Source: Rossellomorea aquimaris (GTDB taxonomy: Bacteria; Bacillota; Bacilli; Bacillales; Bacillaceae_B). From it: DNA of 64,000 nucleotides. The stretch covers positions 1-64,000 of the forward strand of contig NZ_QNRJ01000006.1 in assembly GCF_003315075.1 (NCBI RefSeq). Reading direction: 5' to 3'. Under the pieces are notes generated by a model. It searched no databases. It saw only the letters and a list, made by a program, of their open reading frames with translations, and was not told where the DNA came from. Positions within the stretch are counted from its first letter, which is position 1. Every line of letters starts with the position of its first letter. A program made the translations under genes and the position numbers. Positions 43,662 to 52,466 of this stretch are shown here, piece by piece.

Positions 43662-44963
43662 ATGTTTAAATTAAAGGAACACGGCACTAATCCCAAAACT
43701 GAAATATTGGCAGGGATTACAACATTTCTAACAATGGTTTACATTGTCGTTGTCAATCCCATTATTTTAGCCGACGCAGGTGTCCCATTTGATCAAGTAT
43801 TCTTAGCAACCATTATTTCAGCCGTAGCCGGAACGTTATGGATGGCCTTGTTTGCAAACTACCCGATTGCCATCGCACCAGGGATGGGATTGAATGCTTA
43901 CTTTACCTACTCTGTAGTAGGAGCGAATGATGACATTTCTTATATCGTTGCATTCTCTGCCGTTTTTGTAGCAGGTATCATCTTTATCATTCTTTCATTA
44001 ACACCATTCAGAAAAAAATTGATCGAAGCCATTCCACAAAATCTAAAGCACGGTATCACCGCAGGAATCGGTTTGTTCATTGCATTTATTGGATTAAGAC
44101 TAACAGGACTGATCCAGGCTCACCCAACGAATTTAGTACAGCTTGGAGATCTTCATTCATCTTCAGCGATCTTAGCGTTAATCGGGTTGGCTGTTACCCT
44201 TATCCTTATGGTGTTACGCGTCCATGGAGCATTATTCATCGGAATGATTGTCACTGGACTCGTTGCCTTCTTCACAGGAGAATTATCATTTAAAGAAGGA
44301 TTTGTGGCTCTTCCACATCTTCCAGAAGGACTTATCGTAGCAAATCCTCTAACGGCATTTGCCGATGTCTTTCAATATGGACTATATGCCGTTGTGTTCT
44401 CATTCTTACTTGTAACCATCTTTGATACAACGGGAACCATGATAGGAGTGGCTCAGCAAGCTGGACTTATGAAGGGCAATACGATGCCAAGAGCACGCGA
44501 AGCACTACTGGCGGATTCCATCGCTACCACTGTCGGGGCGATGTTTGGGACAAGTCCTACGTCCGCCTATATTGAATCTTCAGCAGGTGTCTCTGCCGGG
44601 GGAAGAACAGGATTAACGACACTAACTGTTTCGGTACTGTTTATTACCGCTGCTTTCTTCGGACCACTCGTGAGTGCAGTGTCAGGAATCTCAGCTATTA
44701 CAGCTCCTGCCCTCATAATAGTCGGAAGCTTGATGATGGGAAGCATCTCTCAAATTAAATGGGATCAGTTAGACGAAGCCTTCCCAGCATTCCTGATCAT
44801 TCTAAGCATGCCGTTAACCTCAAGCATCGCAACAGGTATTGCCTTAGGATTCATTTCGTATCCGTTACTGAAAGTTGTGAAAGGGCAATGGAAGCAAGTA
44901 CACCCACTCGTGTATATCTTTGCTGTCCTGTTCTTCTATCAGCTGGCATTCCTGCCTCATTAA
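43662..44963 (+). CDS. NCS2-family purine permease (PbuG/PbuO-like)
   Basis: 433 residues from the ATG at 43662 (GGAGG, 7-nt spacer); the frame extends to 43539 but without a ribosome site. AzgA-type hypoxanthine/guanine permease: MFKLKEHGTNPKTEILAGITTFLTMVYIVVVNP, FANYPIAIAPGMGLNAYFTYSVV, FDTTGTMIGVAQQAGLM, GTSPTSAYIESSAGVSAGGRTGL. About 12 membrane segments. Imports guanine, hypoxanthine or adenine. No purine riboswitch is visible upstream; AATACCGAATATT at 43602 is a weak PurR-box-like site. Ends in a strong terminator. Confidence 0.88.
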   Translation: MFKLKEHGTNPKTEILAGITTFLTMVYIVVVNPIILADAGVPFDQVFLATIISAVAGTLWMALFANYPIAIAPGMGLNAYFTYSVVGANDDISYIVAFSAVFVAGIIFIILSLTPFRKKLIEAIPQNLKHGITAGIGLFIAFIGLRLTGLIQAHPTNLVQLGDLHSSSAILALIGLAVTLILMVLRVHGALFIGMIVTGLVAFFTGELSFKEGFVALPHLPEGLIVANPLTAFADVFQYGLYAVVFSFLLVTIFDTTGTMIGVAQQAGLMKGNTMPRAREALLADSIATTVGAMFGTSPTSAYIESSAGVSAGGRTGLTTLTVSVLFITAAFFGPLVSAVSGISAITAPALIIVGSLMMGSISQIKWDQLDEAFPAFLIILSMPLTSSIATGIALGFISYPLLKVVKGQWKQVHPLVYIFAVLFFYQLAFLPH

Positions 44964-44980
44964 CTCGGATATAGATACTC

Positions 44981-45011
44981 GAAAGACCGTTCACAATGAA
45001 CGGTCTTTTTG
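44981..45011 (+). terminator. Terminator of the purine permease gene
   Basis: AAAGACCGTTC / GAACGGTCTTT stem plus T-run. The following 45012-45296 shows no gene; only a weak hairpin near 45255-45291 that may end the acetyltransferase gene. Confidence 0.88.
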
Positions 45012-45296
45012 TGCAGTAAATTCAGCTGGTTGAGTCCATATTCTCTTAAAGCTAGACATTCATCATCAAAATTCAGACAATATATATCCCCAAAATCATC
45101 ATCATACTAAATAGTTCATGAGGAGTACCATGATGTTTCCATAGGTTCCAACAACTACGTTTTTCCCATTATATTCTTCAATTATTTAAAATATCCCCTC
45201 TTCACCTCTTTTTTGAGCGATGAGATTCGACTCTCATCTCTCCATTGAAAAGGAAGGATCCTCGATGAACCGCTCCTTCTATTTCTGTTTCCTTTT

Positions 45297-45833
45297 TTAT
45301 TCGGGGATGAACTCCATCAGCCAGGAATCATGGTATTTCCCTTCATGAAGTTCATGCTCCCTGAGTATTCTTGCTTTGCTATATCCACATTTCTCATAGC
45401 ATCGTATTGCTCTCGTGTTCCATGTCATAGGATCCATCACCAGCCGGTGAACGCCCTTCCTTTCTAGGAGATAATCCATCGTAGCTCGAATGAGCAGCGT
45501 GCCCACCCCTTGATTCCAATAAGCCACCTCTCCAATGAATTGATCCGTACCGAAGATCACTTCATCATAATTGGTGTACCCGTACCGATTCATTGTTTCT
45601 TCATCGAGCTGATAATATTGCAAATAGCCGATTTCGTTTCCTTCATGCTCTACAAGGCAGCTAACGACACCTCTCTGAGCTAGAAATTTCTCCTCCACCA
45701 TCTGGAGGGTGAATGGCCGGTCCCTTCCTTCATAAAATTCCAGCACCTTGGGATCCGATAACCATCTCGACAACGTGTACTTATCCCTCTCCTCTAACGG
45801 ACGAATATGTAATGATCCATTCCTATAATCCAT
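45297..45833 (-). CDS. GNAT acetyltransferase of the AAC(6')-Ie-like group
   Basis: 178 residues from the ATG at 45833 (GGGAGG, 7-nt spacer); an ATG at 45851 precedes the ribosome site. The sequence follows the acetyltransferase half of the bifunctional aminoglycoside enzyme AAC(6')-Ie/APH(2''): DPKVLEFYEGRDRPFTL, FGTDQFIGEVAYWNQGVGTLLI (acetyl-CoA loop), MDPMTWNTRAIRCYEKCGYS and HELHEGKYHDSWLMEF. Chromosomal relatives are frequent in Bacillus and mostly untested. It may acetylate an aminoglycoside or an unrelated amine. Confidence 0.82.
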   Translation of the reverse strand: MDYRNGSLHIRPLEERDKYTLSRWLSDPKVLEFYEGRDRPFTLQMVEEKFLAQRGVVSCLVEHEGNEIGYLQYYQLDEETMNRYGYTNYDEVIFGTDQFIGEVAYWNQGVGTLLIRATMDYLLERKGVHRLVMDPMTWNTRAIRCYEKCGYSKARILREHELHEGKYHDSWLMEFIPE

Positions 45834-45937
45834 GCAAACACCTCCCTGCATCTATCTATTACTATATACATTCAGCACACTCGAGAAAAAATCCTTCTTT
45901 CATGAGAGGGACGGACCTCCTTGGATATACGACAAGT

Positions 45938-45955
45938 TTGTGAACTACTTCACAA
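45938..45955. promoter_or_regulatory. Rex-binding site 1 of ldh
   Basis: TTGTGAACTACTTCACAA, a perfect match to TTGTGAANNNNTTCACAA. TTGTGA could serve as a -35 box with TATTTT 17 bp further (45961-45966), so bound Rex would block polymerase. Confidence 0.88.
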
Positions 45956-46015
45956 TTATGTATTTTATGTTGAATTCATGAGTAGAATATCTTTGTGTTT
46001 CATGTTATTATTAGA

Positions 46016-46033
46016 TTGTGAATTAATTCACAA
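46016..46033. promoter_or_regulatory. Rex-binding site 2 of ldh
   Basis: TTGTGAATTAATTCACAA, perfect 18-bp palindrome, 78 bp downstream of site 1 and about 100 bp before the ldh start. Two sites suggest looping or cooperative repression. Confidence 0.88.
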
Positions 46034-46128
46034 TACATTCACTAATACTCTTACAACTCCATTACTTTCTTTAAAAACTGAACATGGTTTTGAATCATGC
46101 AAACAAAAAACTCGTGGATAGGTGATGA

Positions 46129-47082
<954 letters not shown>

Positions 47083-47124
47083 TTTACGCCCTTCGTTAAT
47101 AGTAATAGACACGCACGCCCACCC

Positions 47125-47165
47125 AACCTCCTCATAAGATAAAGAGAATTCTTTATGAGGAGGTT
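47125..47165 (+). promoter_or_regulatory. Hairpin that masks the ribosome binding site of the next gene
   Basis: AACCTCCTCATAA (47125-47137) pairs perfectly with TTATGAGGAGGTT (47153-47165), which contains the Shine-Dalgarno GAGGAGG for the ATG at 47171. No T-run follows, so it is not a standard terminator. It may regulate translation or protect the ldh mRNA 3' end. Confidence 0.65.
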
Positions 47166-47170
47166 CTTCT

Positions 47171-47608
47171 ATGTACGATCACAGACAACTATTCCCTGGT
47201 TTTCCCGGGGGAGGCAGCGGGTTCCCCGGCTTTCCTGGTGGAGGTCAAGGATCGGGCGGCGGTTTTCCAGGCTTTCCAGGTGGAGGACAAGGCGCACCAA
47301 GCTCACCACCACCTACAGGCGGGCAAGGCGGACAAAATCAACCACCACCCGGACCACCACCGAACTTCCAACCGCAAAAAACGGTGATGCAAGGAACACC
47401 AGGTGGACCAAGTGTCTTTGCAGTAGACCCAGGTGCCATCAGAAGATGTTTATTCCGTTACACATATATTTGGTTAAGAAGAGATGCTTTCTGGTTTTAT
47501 CCTGTCTTTGTCGGGCGCCGTTCCATTGCCGGGTGGAGATGGATCGGATTCACATGGGTATACTTCGGCATCGATTTAGATAAAATTGAATCCTTTACGT
47601 GCGTGTAG
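47171..47608 (+). CDS. Gly/Pro-rich repeat protein with conserved aromatic C-terminus
   Basis: 145 residues, ATG at 47171. Residues 8-45 carry three GFPGFPGGG(Q/S)G-type repeats, followed by a Pro/Gln-rich stretch (to about 75). Then comes a distinct C-terminal domain of about 60 residues, rich in Trp, Tyr, Phe and Arg (GAIRRCLFRYTYIWLRRDAFWFYPVFVGRRSIAGWRW...IESFTC). No signal peptide. Similar proteins with a low-complexity glycine part occur in Bacillus, often without assigned role; a surface or spore-coat location is possible but not shown. It overlaps the start region of the next gene. Confidence 0.7.
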   Translation: MYDHRQLFPGFPGGGSGFPGFPGGGQGSGGGFPGFPGGGQGAPSSPPPTGGQGGQNQPPPGPPPNFQPQKTVMQGTPGGPSVFAVDPGAIRRCLFRYTYIWLRRDAFWFYPVFVGRRSIAGWRWIGFTWVYFGIDLDKIESFTCV

Positions 47609-47616
47609 GTTTGCTC

Positions 47617-48270
47617 ATGTATTCATATCCTTACTATAGAACCGGCAACACCAATGGGACGATTACTGTGACTGGTGAGCATACACTCTATGTGGATCCC
47701 GATCAAGCCATCGTCTCTATCGGTGTTGTCACTAAAGATGAAGAACTTGAAGCGGCACAAAACGAGAACCAGCAACAGTCCAGTCAAGTCGTACAATCAT
47801 TATTAAATAACGGTGTGTCACAAAAGGATATCCAAACCTCCACCTATCAAGTATTCCCGCAGTACAACTATGAGGACGGGAAGCAAATTTTCACAGGATA
47901 TGAGGTCCGCCAAGTATTTCGCGTTACTATTAAAGATATTGAAAAAGTGGGGACGATTATAGATGATGCCATAAAGAGCGGAGCGAATCGGGTAGAAAAC
48001 ATTCAATTTGTCCATTCAAACCCCATAGAATCCTATCAGTTAGCCCTTACTTCCGCATATCAGAAGGCATACCAAAAAGCACTCACTTTATCGAGCCAAT
48101 CGGGGCAGCAGCTAAGTCCCCAGCCAAAATCCATCACAGAGCAATCAAGCCCAATGGTCACCCCCTTTGTAACAACTGGATTTGTGAAAGCCGCTGAAGA
48201 AAGTACAGCCGTCCAACCAGGACAAATCAGCGTCACAGCCATCCTGACAGTCGAATACCAAACCCGATAA
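47617..48270 (+). CDS. SIMPL-domain (DUF541) protein
   Basis: 217 residues, start ATG at 47617, 9 nt after the stop of the preceding gene (a GTG at 47599 would overlap it). The DUF541/SIMPL fold covers the protein: NGTITVTGEHTLYVDPDQAIVSIGVVTKDEELEAAQNEN, LLNNGVSQKDIQTSTYQVFPQYNYEDGK, TGYEVRQVFRVTIKDIEKVGTIIDDAIKSGANRVENIQF. Members such as BP26 form oligomeric channel-like assemblies in the periplasm; in Bacillus no function is known and no signal peptide is seen here. Translationally coupled to the Gly/Pro-rich protein, hinting at joint assembly. Confidence 0.82.
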   Translation: MYSYPYYRTGNTNGTITVTGEHTLYVDPDQAIVSIGVVTKDEELEAAQNENQQQSSQVVQSLLNNGVSQKDIQTSTYQVFPQYNYEDGKQIFTGYEVRQVFRVTIKDIEKVGTIIDDAIKSGANRVENIQFVHSNPIESYQLALTSAYQKAYQKALTLSSQSGQQLSPQPKSITEQSSPMVTPFVTTGFVKAAEESTAVQPGQISVTAILTVEYQTR

Positions 48271-48275
48271 ACAAC

Positions 48276-48309
48276 AAACTGCCAAAGTATATCGATACCT
48301 TGGCAGTTT
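48276..48309 (+). terminator. Hairpin after the SIMPL gene
   Basis: AAACTGCCAA.GTAT / ATAC.TTGGCAGTTT stem; no strong T-run follows. A GAGGGACGGACCTCC motif lies at 48322. Confidence 0.6.
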
Positions 48310-48439
48310 GAATAACGTTGAGAGGGACGGACCTCCTGGATTGGTTGAAATTTTGTTAGATTGAAAAATTTTCAGTTTATAAGTGTGTACTTTGGCAGAT
48401 TCAGAGTTCTTTAACGACTTGAGGTCAATGCCTTCCACT

Positions 48440-49246
48440 CTACTCGCCCAAGGACTTCGATTTACGGCTGCATGCTTCCATGGCCGTTAAAACGGCTCCT
48501 TTAAAATTATTCTTCTCCAGAGCTGATACCGCTTCAATCGTTGCTCCTCCCGGTGAGCAAACGGCATCCTTCAGTTCTCCTGGATGAGTGCCCGTTTCGA
48601 GGACCATTTTGGCTGCTCCAAGTACAGCCTGCGATGCGAGCTGATAGGCCTGCTTGCGGGGAATGCCTTGCAGAACCGCTCCATCAGCCAGCGCTTCTAT
48701 GAACATAAACACATACGCGGGAGAAGATCCGCTCACTGCCGGAATGGAATCCATCAGGCTTTCCTCTACCATTTCAGCCTTTCCGAAGCTTCCTAAAATG
48801 GCTTGTACATGAGCAAGATCTTCTTCCGTTACTTCATTATTCACACAATAGGCTGTCATACCCTCTCCTACAAGAGACGGGGTATTAGGCATGGTCCGGA
48901 CGATTTTCATTGATTCAGAAAGCTGACTCTCCATCCATTCAAGCGTAATGCCTGCAGCGATGGTAATGATGATCGCATCCTCTTTCAGGGAACCCTTTAT
49001 CGATTCGATGATGCTCCGATAGTGGTCAGGTTTCACTGATAAAAACACAATATCCGAAAAAGCTGCTACACTTATATTATCACTGGTAACCCCCACTCCA
49101 AATTGCCCTGCTACCTTATCCAGCGTATCCTGGGTTCTGGCACTGGCTTTAACCGCATGTTTATCCACTAGCCCAGACCTCAGTATGCCCCCCATGATCG
49201 CTTGTGCCATATTTCCGCATCCTATAAATCCAATGGTTTTATCCAT
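48440..49246 (-). CDS. proI: Pyrroline-5-carboxylate reductase
   Basis: 268 residues. N-terminal Rossmann IGFIGCGNMAQAIMGGIL (4-21), MPNTPSLVGEGMTAY (near 120) and the C-terminal dimerisation domain with VSGSSPAYVFMFIEALADGAVLQGI, KDAVCSPGGATIEAVSAL are all present. It reduces pyrroline-5-carboxylate to L-proline with NADPH. Bacillus carries several paralogues (ProG, ProH, ProI); ProI is the best fit for a stand-alone gene, but the paralogue assignment is uncertain. ATG at 49246. Confidence 0.9.
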   Translation of the reverse strand: MDKTIGFIGCGNMAQAIMGGILRSGLVDKHAVKASARTQDTLDKVAGQFGVGVTSDNISVAAFSDIVFLSVKPDHYRSIIESIKGSLKEDAIIITIAAGITLEWMESQLSESMKIVRTMPNTPSLVGEGMTAYCVNNEVTEEDLAHVQAILGSFGKAEMVEESLMDSIPAVSGSSPAYVFMFIEALADGAVLQGIPRKQAYQLASQAVLGAAKMVLETGTHPGELKDAVCSPGGATIEAVSALEKNNFKGAVLTAMEACSRKSKSLGE

Positions 49247-49327
49247 TTCTTCACCTCATCAGTTTGTATGTAAATAGTCTTTAGCATCATACCAAATTTA
49301 TCTCCACATATAAAACAAACGCCATTA

Positions 49328-49362
49328 AAAAAGGCTCAAAGGAGAAATCCTTCAAACCTTTC
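49328..49362 (-). terminator. Terminator after the zinc-ribbon gene
   Basis: AAGG..AAGGA / TCCTT..CCTT stem followed by TTTTTTAATG on the minus strand. Confidence 0.65.
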
Positions 49363-49363
49363 A

Positions 49364-49567
49364 TCATTCCACCAGCTTCCCGCAGTGGGGACAAAGGGAT
49401 TTTTGATAATCCTTTGGAATCCTCCTGTGACAATGAATGCATGTCTTCACATACACAGGCTTATCAAATAAATCCCCAGACATCCCATACCCACTCTTAA
49501 AAGTCGTCCTCATAAGACGGACTAATAATCCGATGATCACACCTGTAATAAGTAGTGCCCAAATCAT
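49364..49567 (-). CDS. Small membrane-anchored zinc-ribbon protein
   Basis: 67 residues. One N-terminal membrane helix (MIWALLITGVIIGLLVRLM) and a C-terminal zinc ribbon CIHCHRRIP...SLCPHCGKL with four Cys. It overlaps the kinase-like gene upstream by 4 bp (ATGA), so the pair is coupled. Function unknown; such proteins may act as membrane-attached adaptors. Confidence 0.75.
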   Translation of the reverse strand: MIWALLITGVIIGLLVRLMRTTFKSGYGMSGDLFDKPVYVKTCIHCHRRIPKDYQKSLCPHCGKLVE

Positions 49568-50583
49568 TTTGCTCTCGCTTTTTCAATGATTTCACCATAG
49601 TCCAGATCGACGATTGGCTCATCATGGAGCAATCTGTCCCTGATTTGAGAAAGAAGCGACTCCTCGACATCCGATAAATTCTCAAGATCCCATTTTTTAT
49701 GAAAGACAGAATACAGTGTTAAATCCCTGAGCAGCAGGAAATGGGGGATCCGGTCCACCCACTCTTCTTCTATATCACACTCAGTCAGATATCCTTTTAA
49801 AAATGAAACGAGAAACTTTGCGCCAAATTGGCTGCGGGTATCTAGATTCTCATTACGAAGCTTCCACCACACAGAATAGTATAGAGGAATGGCAACGTCA
49901 CTTATAAAAAAGAACTGTGTACTATCGTCAAAGTCAAACACATGAAGATCACCCTCATGGTAAAAAAAGTTCCCTGGATGGATGTCTGAGTGAATCAGCC
50001 CAAAAGTATCTTTCGTTTCCACAAAGCTTCTTATCATCTCTTTGTTTTTATGACCTTTTTCAATGATGGACCCGTCTTGTACCGATAAATATTTCTTGAA
50101 ATCCAGCACATCGTCCTGATCCCATCGAAGACGGTGGATGCCAGCCTGCCCGTATCCCTTTGTTACCCGGTGCATATGTCCTGTCATTTTCCCCCATTTA
50201 TAAAATAGTTCTTCATCGAATAACGGATCATTCACTTTCAAAGGACTGCCTGGAGCTTTATCAAACAAACACACATAAAAATACGTGTCCCCTGCTTTGA
50301 TGACTTCTACGAGCTTTCCTTTATCAGAATGATTGACTAATGATACATTCACACCGTGTTTATGTAAGTAGTTCACCCATTTCAGCTCAGCTTCCACTTC
50401 ACTTTCCGTTCGATGAGAACTGTGAGTGAGGCGGAGGATATAGGGGGTGCCTCCCTTATGCACCTCATACACATAGTTTTCAAAGTCTCCGAGCTTCTTC
50501 GCATGAGCAGTATTACAGCCATATCGTGAGGCGGCTTCCGCAAATAGCCCCTCTGTAAAAAGTTCTTCGATCCATTTTTCCAT
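49564..50583 (-). CDS. APH-like phosphotransferase
   Basis: 339 residues of the aminoglycoside phosphotransferase/choline kinase fold. ENYVYEVHKGGTPYILRLTHSSHR is the nucleotide-binding region with Lys/Arg, FGLIHSDIHPGNFFYHEGDLHVFDFDDS holds the catalytic Asp (Brenner motif HSDIHPGN) and the metal-binding DFDD. Similar Bacillus proteins (YerI/CotS type) phosphorylate unknown small molecules; resistance activity is not implied. ATG at 50583 after GTAGGAGAAGG. Coupled to the downstream zinc-ribbon gene; the upstream YciI-like gene ends 11 bp before. Confidence 0.83.
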   Translation of the reverse strand: MEKWIEELFTEGLFAEAASRYGCNTAHAKKLGDFENYVYEVHKGGTPYILRLTHSSHRTESEVEAELKWVNYLHKHGVNVSLVNHSDKGKLVEVIKAGDTYFYVCLFDKAPGSPLKVNDPLFDEELFYKWGKMTGHMHRVTKGYGQAGIHRLRWDQDDVLDFKKYLSVQDGSIIEKGHKNKEMIRSFVETKDTFGLIHSDIHPGNFFYHEGDLHVFDFDDSTQFFFISDVAIPLYYSVWWKLRNENLDTRSQFGAKFLVSFLKGYLTECDIEEEWVDRIPHFLLLRDLTLYSVFHKKWDLENLSDVEESLLSQIRDRLLHDEPIVDLDYGEIIEKARAK

Positions 50584-50594
50584 AATACCTTCTC

Positions 50595-50915
50595 CTACTC
50601 TACTAAAGTATTGGTTTCTTTTCTCAGGAGAGCCACTCGATATGGAAACAGTTCTGCTGTCATAATCCCTTCTTTAACGGTAGGGTCTTCCTTCATGAAC
50701 GCTCTGGCCTTTTCCCCATCCTCCGCTTCAAAAATAACGATTCCAAACGCATTTTCTTCTTCATTCAATGTTCTGCCGGCAAGGATTACCACTCCATCGT
50801 CCGTAAGCTCCTTTAGTCTCTCAAAATGACGTTGAACAATTCCCTCATCCCCGGTTGTCCAATTTTCTTCCTTATGTAAGCGCGGAATCAGCTTTAATAC
50901 ATAGATAAATTCCAT
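50595..50915 (-). CDS. YciI-like protein
   Basis: 106 residues with the ferredoxin-like YciI fold: FIYVLKLIPRLHKEENWT, HFERLKELTDDGVVILAGRTLN, AFGIVIFEAEDGEKARAFMKEDPTVKEGIMTAELFPYRVAL. The conserved His/Asp pair of the family active site is seen (QRHF and EDPTV). YciI proteins may act as dehydrochlorinase-like or muconolactone-isomerase-like enzymes; the physiological role is unknown. ATG at 50915 after AGGAGG. Probably co-transcribed with the two downstream genes. Confidence 0.82.
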   Translation of the reverse strand: MEFIYVLKLIPRLHKEENWTTGDEGIVQRHFERLKELTDDGVVILAGRTLNEEENAFGIVIFEAEDGEKARAFMKEDPTVKEGIMTAELFPYRVALLRKETNTLVE

Positions 50916-51089
50916 TGTGAATCAACCTCCTTCTCCCCTATATATACGACCCCTCTTACCAAATTTCCTTTATACGCAAAAAAGCTGTTCAATATACTCA
51001 ACAGCCTTCTGAGTTAATATTAAAATGAGCGATTCAATCTGCGCTCTACTCAACCATTGACGCAATCCTTCTGCTTTCAAGGGGAAACC

Positions 51090-51806
51090 TCAATTAAAGA
51101 ATGGGGGATACGAGTGAATATCAGGTGTTTTCACGACATGAATTTCCTTTCTGACATTGATGGAAGCATAGAACACTTCATCGATTGCCGTGAATCCCTC
51201 TTTTGCCATTTCATCCCGAACCCATTTTTCCTCCAAGTTTAATTTATCTAAAACGCCCGTATGCAGCACGCCATCTACAATAAGAGGAAATGCAAGACTC
51301 GTCCGCTTCATCACTCCCGCATCCTCCACTGTAACCGTTTGTTTCGGGGGGATCTTATGAATCGATAAACTCCCATTCGATTCAATGATTCCAATTTCCA
51401 CATCTTGCAATGAGAATACTTCTTTCTCCCGAAGAAGCATCAGGATATTATCAATCGTATAACCGGTTTTCTTTAAGTCTTCTTTTAGAACCTGACCGTT
51501 TTCAATGACCACGGTAGGTTCAAATGAAAGCAGTTTCCCTATTTTTCGTGAAGAGATTTTCATTTTGGTCAAGATTTTTTGTAATATGCCGATCAGAATC
51601 ATTGCGACGATGGTATGGATATGTTTGATGTCAGGATCGGCAATATCCGCTCCTACTACAGAACCAAACACGAGGACCACTAAAAAATCAAATACCGGCA
51701 ACTCCCCAATAGAACGTTTTCCCATGTACAATGTGACAAAAATCATAAATGGAAGTATCGTAAAGATTCTTATCGCTACAATACCTAAGTCTTTAAAATC
51801 AACCAT
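51090..51806 (-). CDS. DUF421 (YetF-like) membrane protein
   Basis: 238 residues. Three N-terminal membrane helices (about 8-95) with GKRSIGELPVFDFLVVLVFGSVVGADIADP, then a cytoplasmic YetF domain (100-190) with RKIGKLLSFEPTVVIENGQVLKEDLKKTGYTIDNILMLLREKEVFSLQDVEIGIIESNGSLSI, and a C-terminal extension. Bacillus has many DUF421 paralogues; in spores SpoVAE-related and YetF-like proteins act in germination, but this subgroup is uncharacterised. ATG at 51806. Isolated gene next to a cluster of palindromic repeats. Confidence 0.8.
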   Translation of the reverse strand: MVDFKDLGIVAIRIFTILPFMIFVTLYMGKRSIGELPVFDFLVVLVFGSVVGADIADPDIKHIHTIVAMILIGILQKILTKMKISSRKIGKLLSFEPTVVIENGQVLKEDLKKTGYTIDNILMLLREKEVFSLQDVEIGIIESNGSLSIHKIPPKQTVTVEDAGVMKRTSLAFPLIVDGVLHTGVLDKLNLEEKWVRDEMAKEGFTAIDEVFYASINVRKEIHVVKTPDIHSYPPFFN

Positions 51807-51960
51807 GAGCTATTCAAATCCTTTTTCAGTCTGATAGAGGTAGTTTCCCCTATCACAGAACAAACATGAAGGTTGTTTGCATATAAATAAAACGCTCTTT
51901 TCGTAAAGATTGTTGTTTTTAACATAAGTTCTGCAAGGCTCTGTCAATTAGTGTGTGCTG

Positions 51961-52080
51961 GATGGTGAGGGGAACTGCTTCGCTTGCAGCTAGCGTTCGG
52001 CCGAGCCTCCTCAGCTTAGCCGAACGGGGTCTCGGCACGCCCGTACTTCCGCAGGAGTCTGCGCAGTTCTCCTCACCATC
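51961..52080. repeat. 120-bp palindromic repeat, copy B
   Basis: Ends GATGGTGAGG / CCTCACCATC; internal GAACTGC / GCAGTTC and GTTCGGC / GCCGAAC; contains CTTCCGCAGGAGTCTGCGCAG, as in copy A. Outer flanks GGCTCTGTCA / TGACAGAGC are also inverted. Confidence 0.78.
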
Positions 52081-52248
52081 TTTAATAGGATCTTTATGAC
52101 AGAGCTTCAAGGTGTGCAAGAAAACAAAGTAACGAGAAAACATAACCCTTCTTCCTTAAAATGAAATTCCACTCTATTGACCTTAAATGAGATTGCTTGC
52201 TAAAATTCTTGTTATTATTGATTTCCATTAAGGATACATGCTCAGAAA

Positions 52249-52374
52249 GTTGATTGGAGCGGAAGGATGCTCGACTCCTGCGGGAATAGCTGGACAGGTG
52301 AGACCCCGGAGGCGAAGCCGAGGAGGCTCACCGCCAGCCCCGCGGAAAGCGAGCATCCTGGAGCGGAAATCAAC
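52249..52374. repeat. 126-bp palindromic repeat, copy C
   Basis: Ends GTTGATT / AATCAAC; internal GGATGCTCG / CGAGCATCC; core CTCCTGCGGGAATAGC, GGTGAGACCCCGGAGG, GAGGAGGCTCACC, CCCCGCGGAAAGCGAGCA. Reverse orientation and identical length to copy A at 19321. No gene is visible between 51807 and 52466. Confidence 0.8.
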
Positions 52375-52424
52375 TATTACTTTCTCCTCTACAATAGCCA
52401 CAAACTTTACGAATAGAGCCTAAT

Positions 52425-52460
52425 AAAAAAGGCAGATTTCCAAATGGAAATCTGCCTTTT
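52425..52460 (-). terminator. pheA terminator
   Basis: AAAAGGCAGATTTCC / GGAAATCTGCCTTTT stem, end of the obg-pheB-pheA region. Confidence 0.9.
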
Positions 52461-52466
52461 CACTGT

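Noticed and set aside
45012-45296. Small gene or RNA in the gap after the purine permease
   Set aside because: AGGAG near 45120 is followed by a frame of only four codons; no convincing structure.
47155-47583. Arg/Thr-rich open frame overlapping the Gly/Pro-rich gene
   Set aside because: Its composition is the out-of-frame image of glycine/proline repeats and its start lies within the hairpin stem.
49564-50583. Aminoglycoside resistance kinase
   Set aside because: Only the general APH fold is present; such Bacillus housekeeping paralogues are not known to confer resistance.
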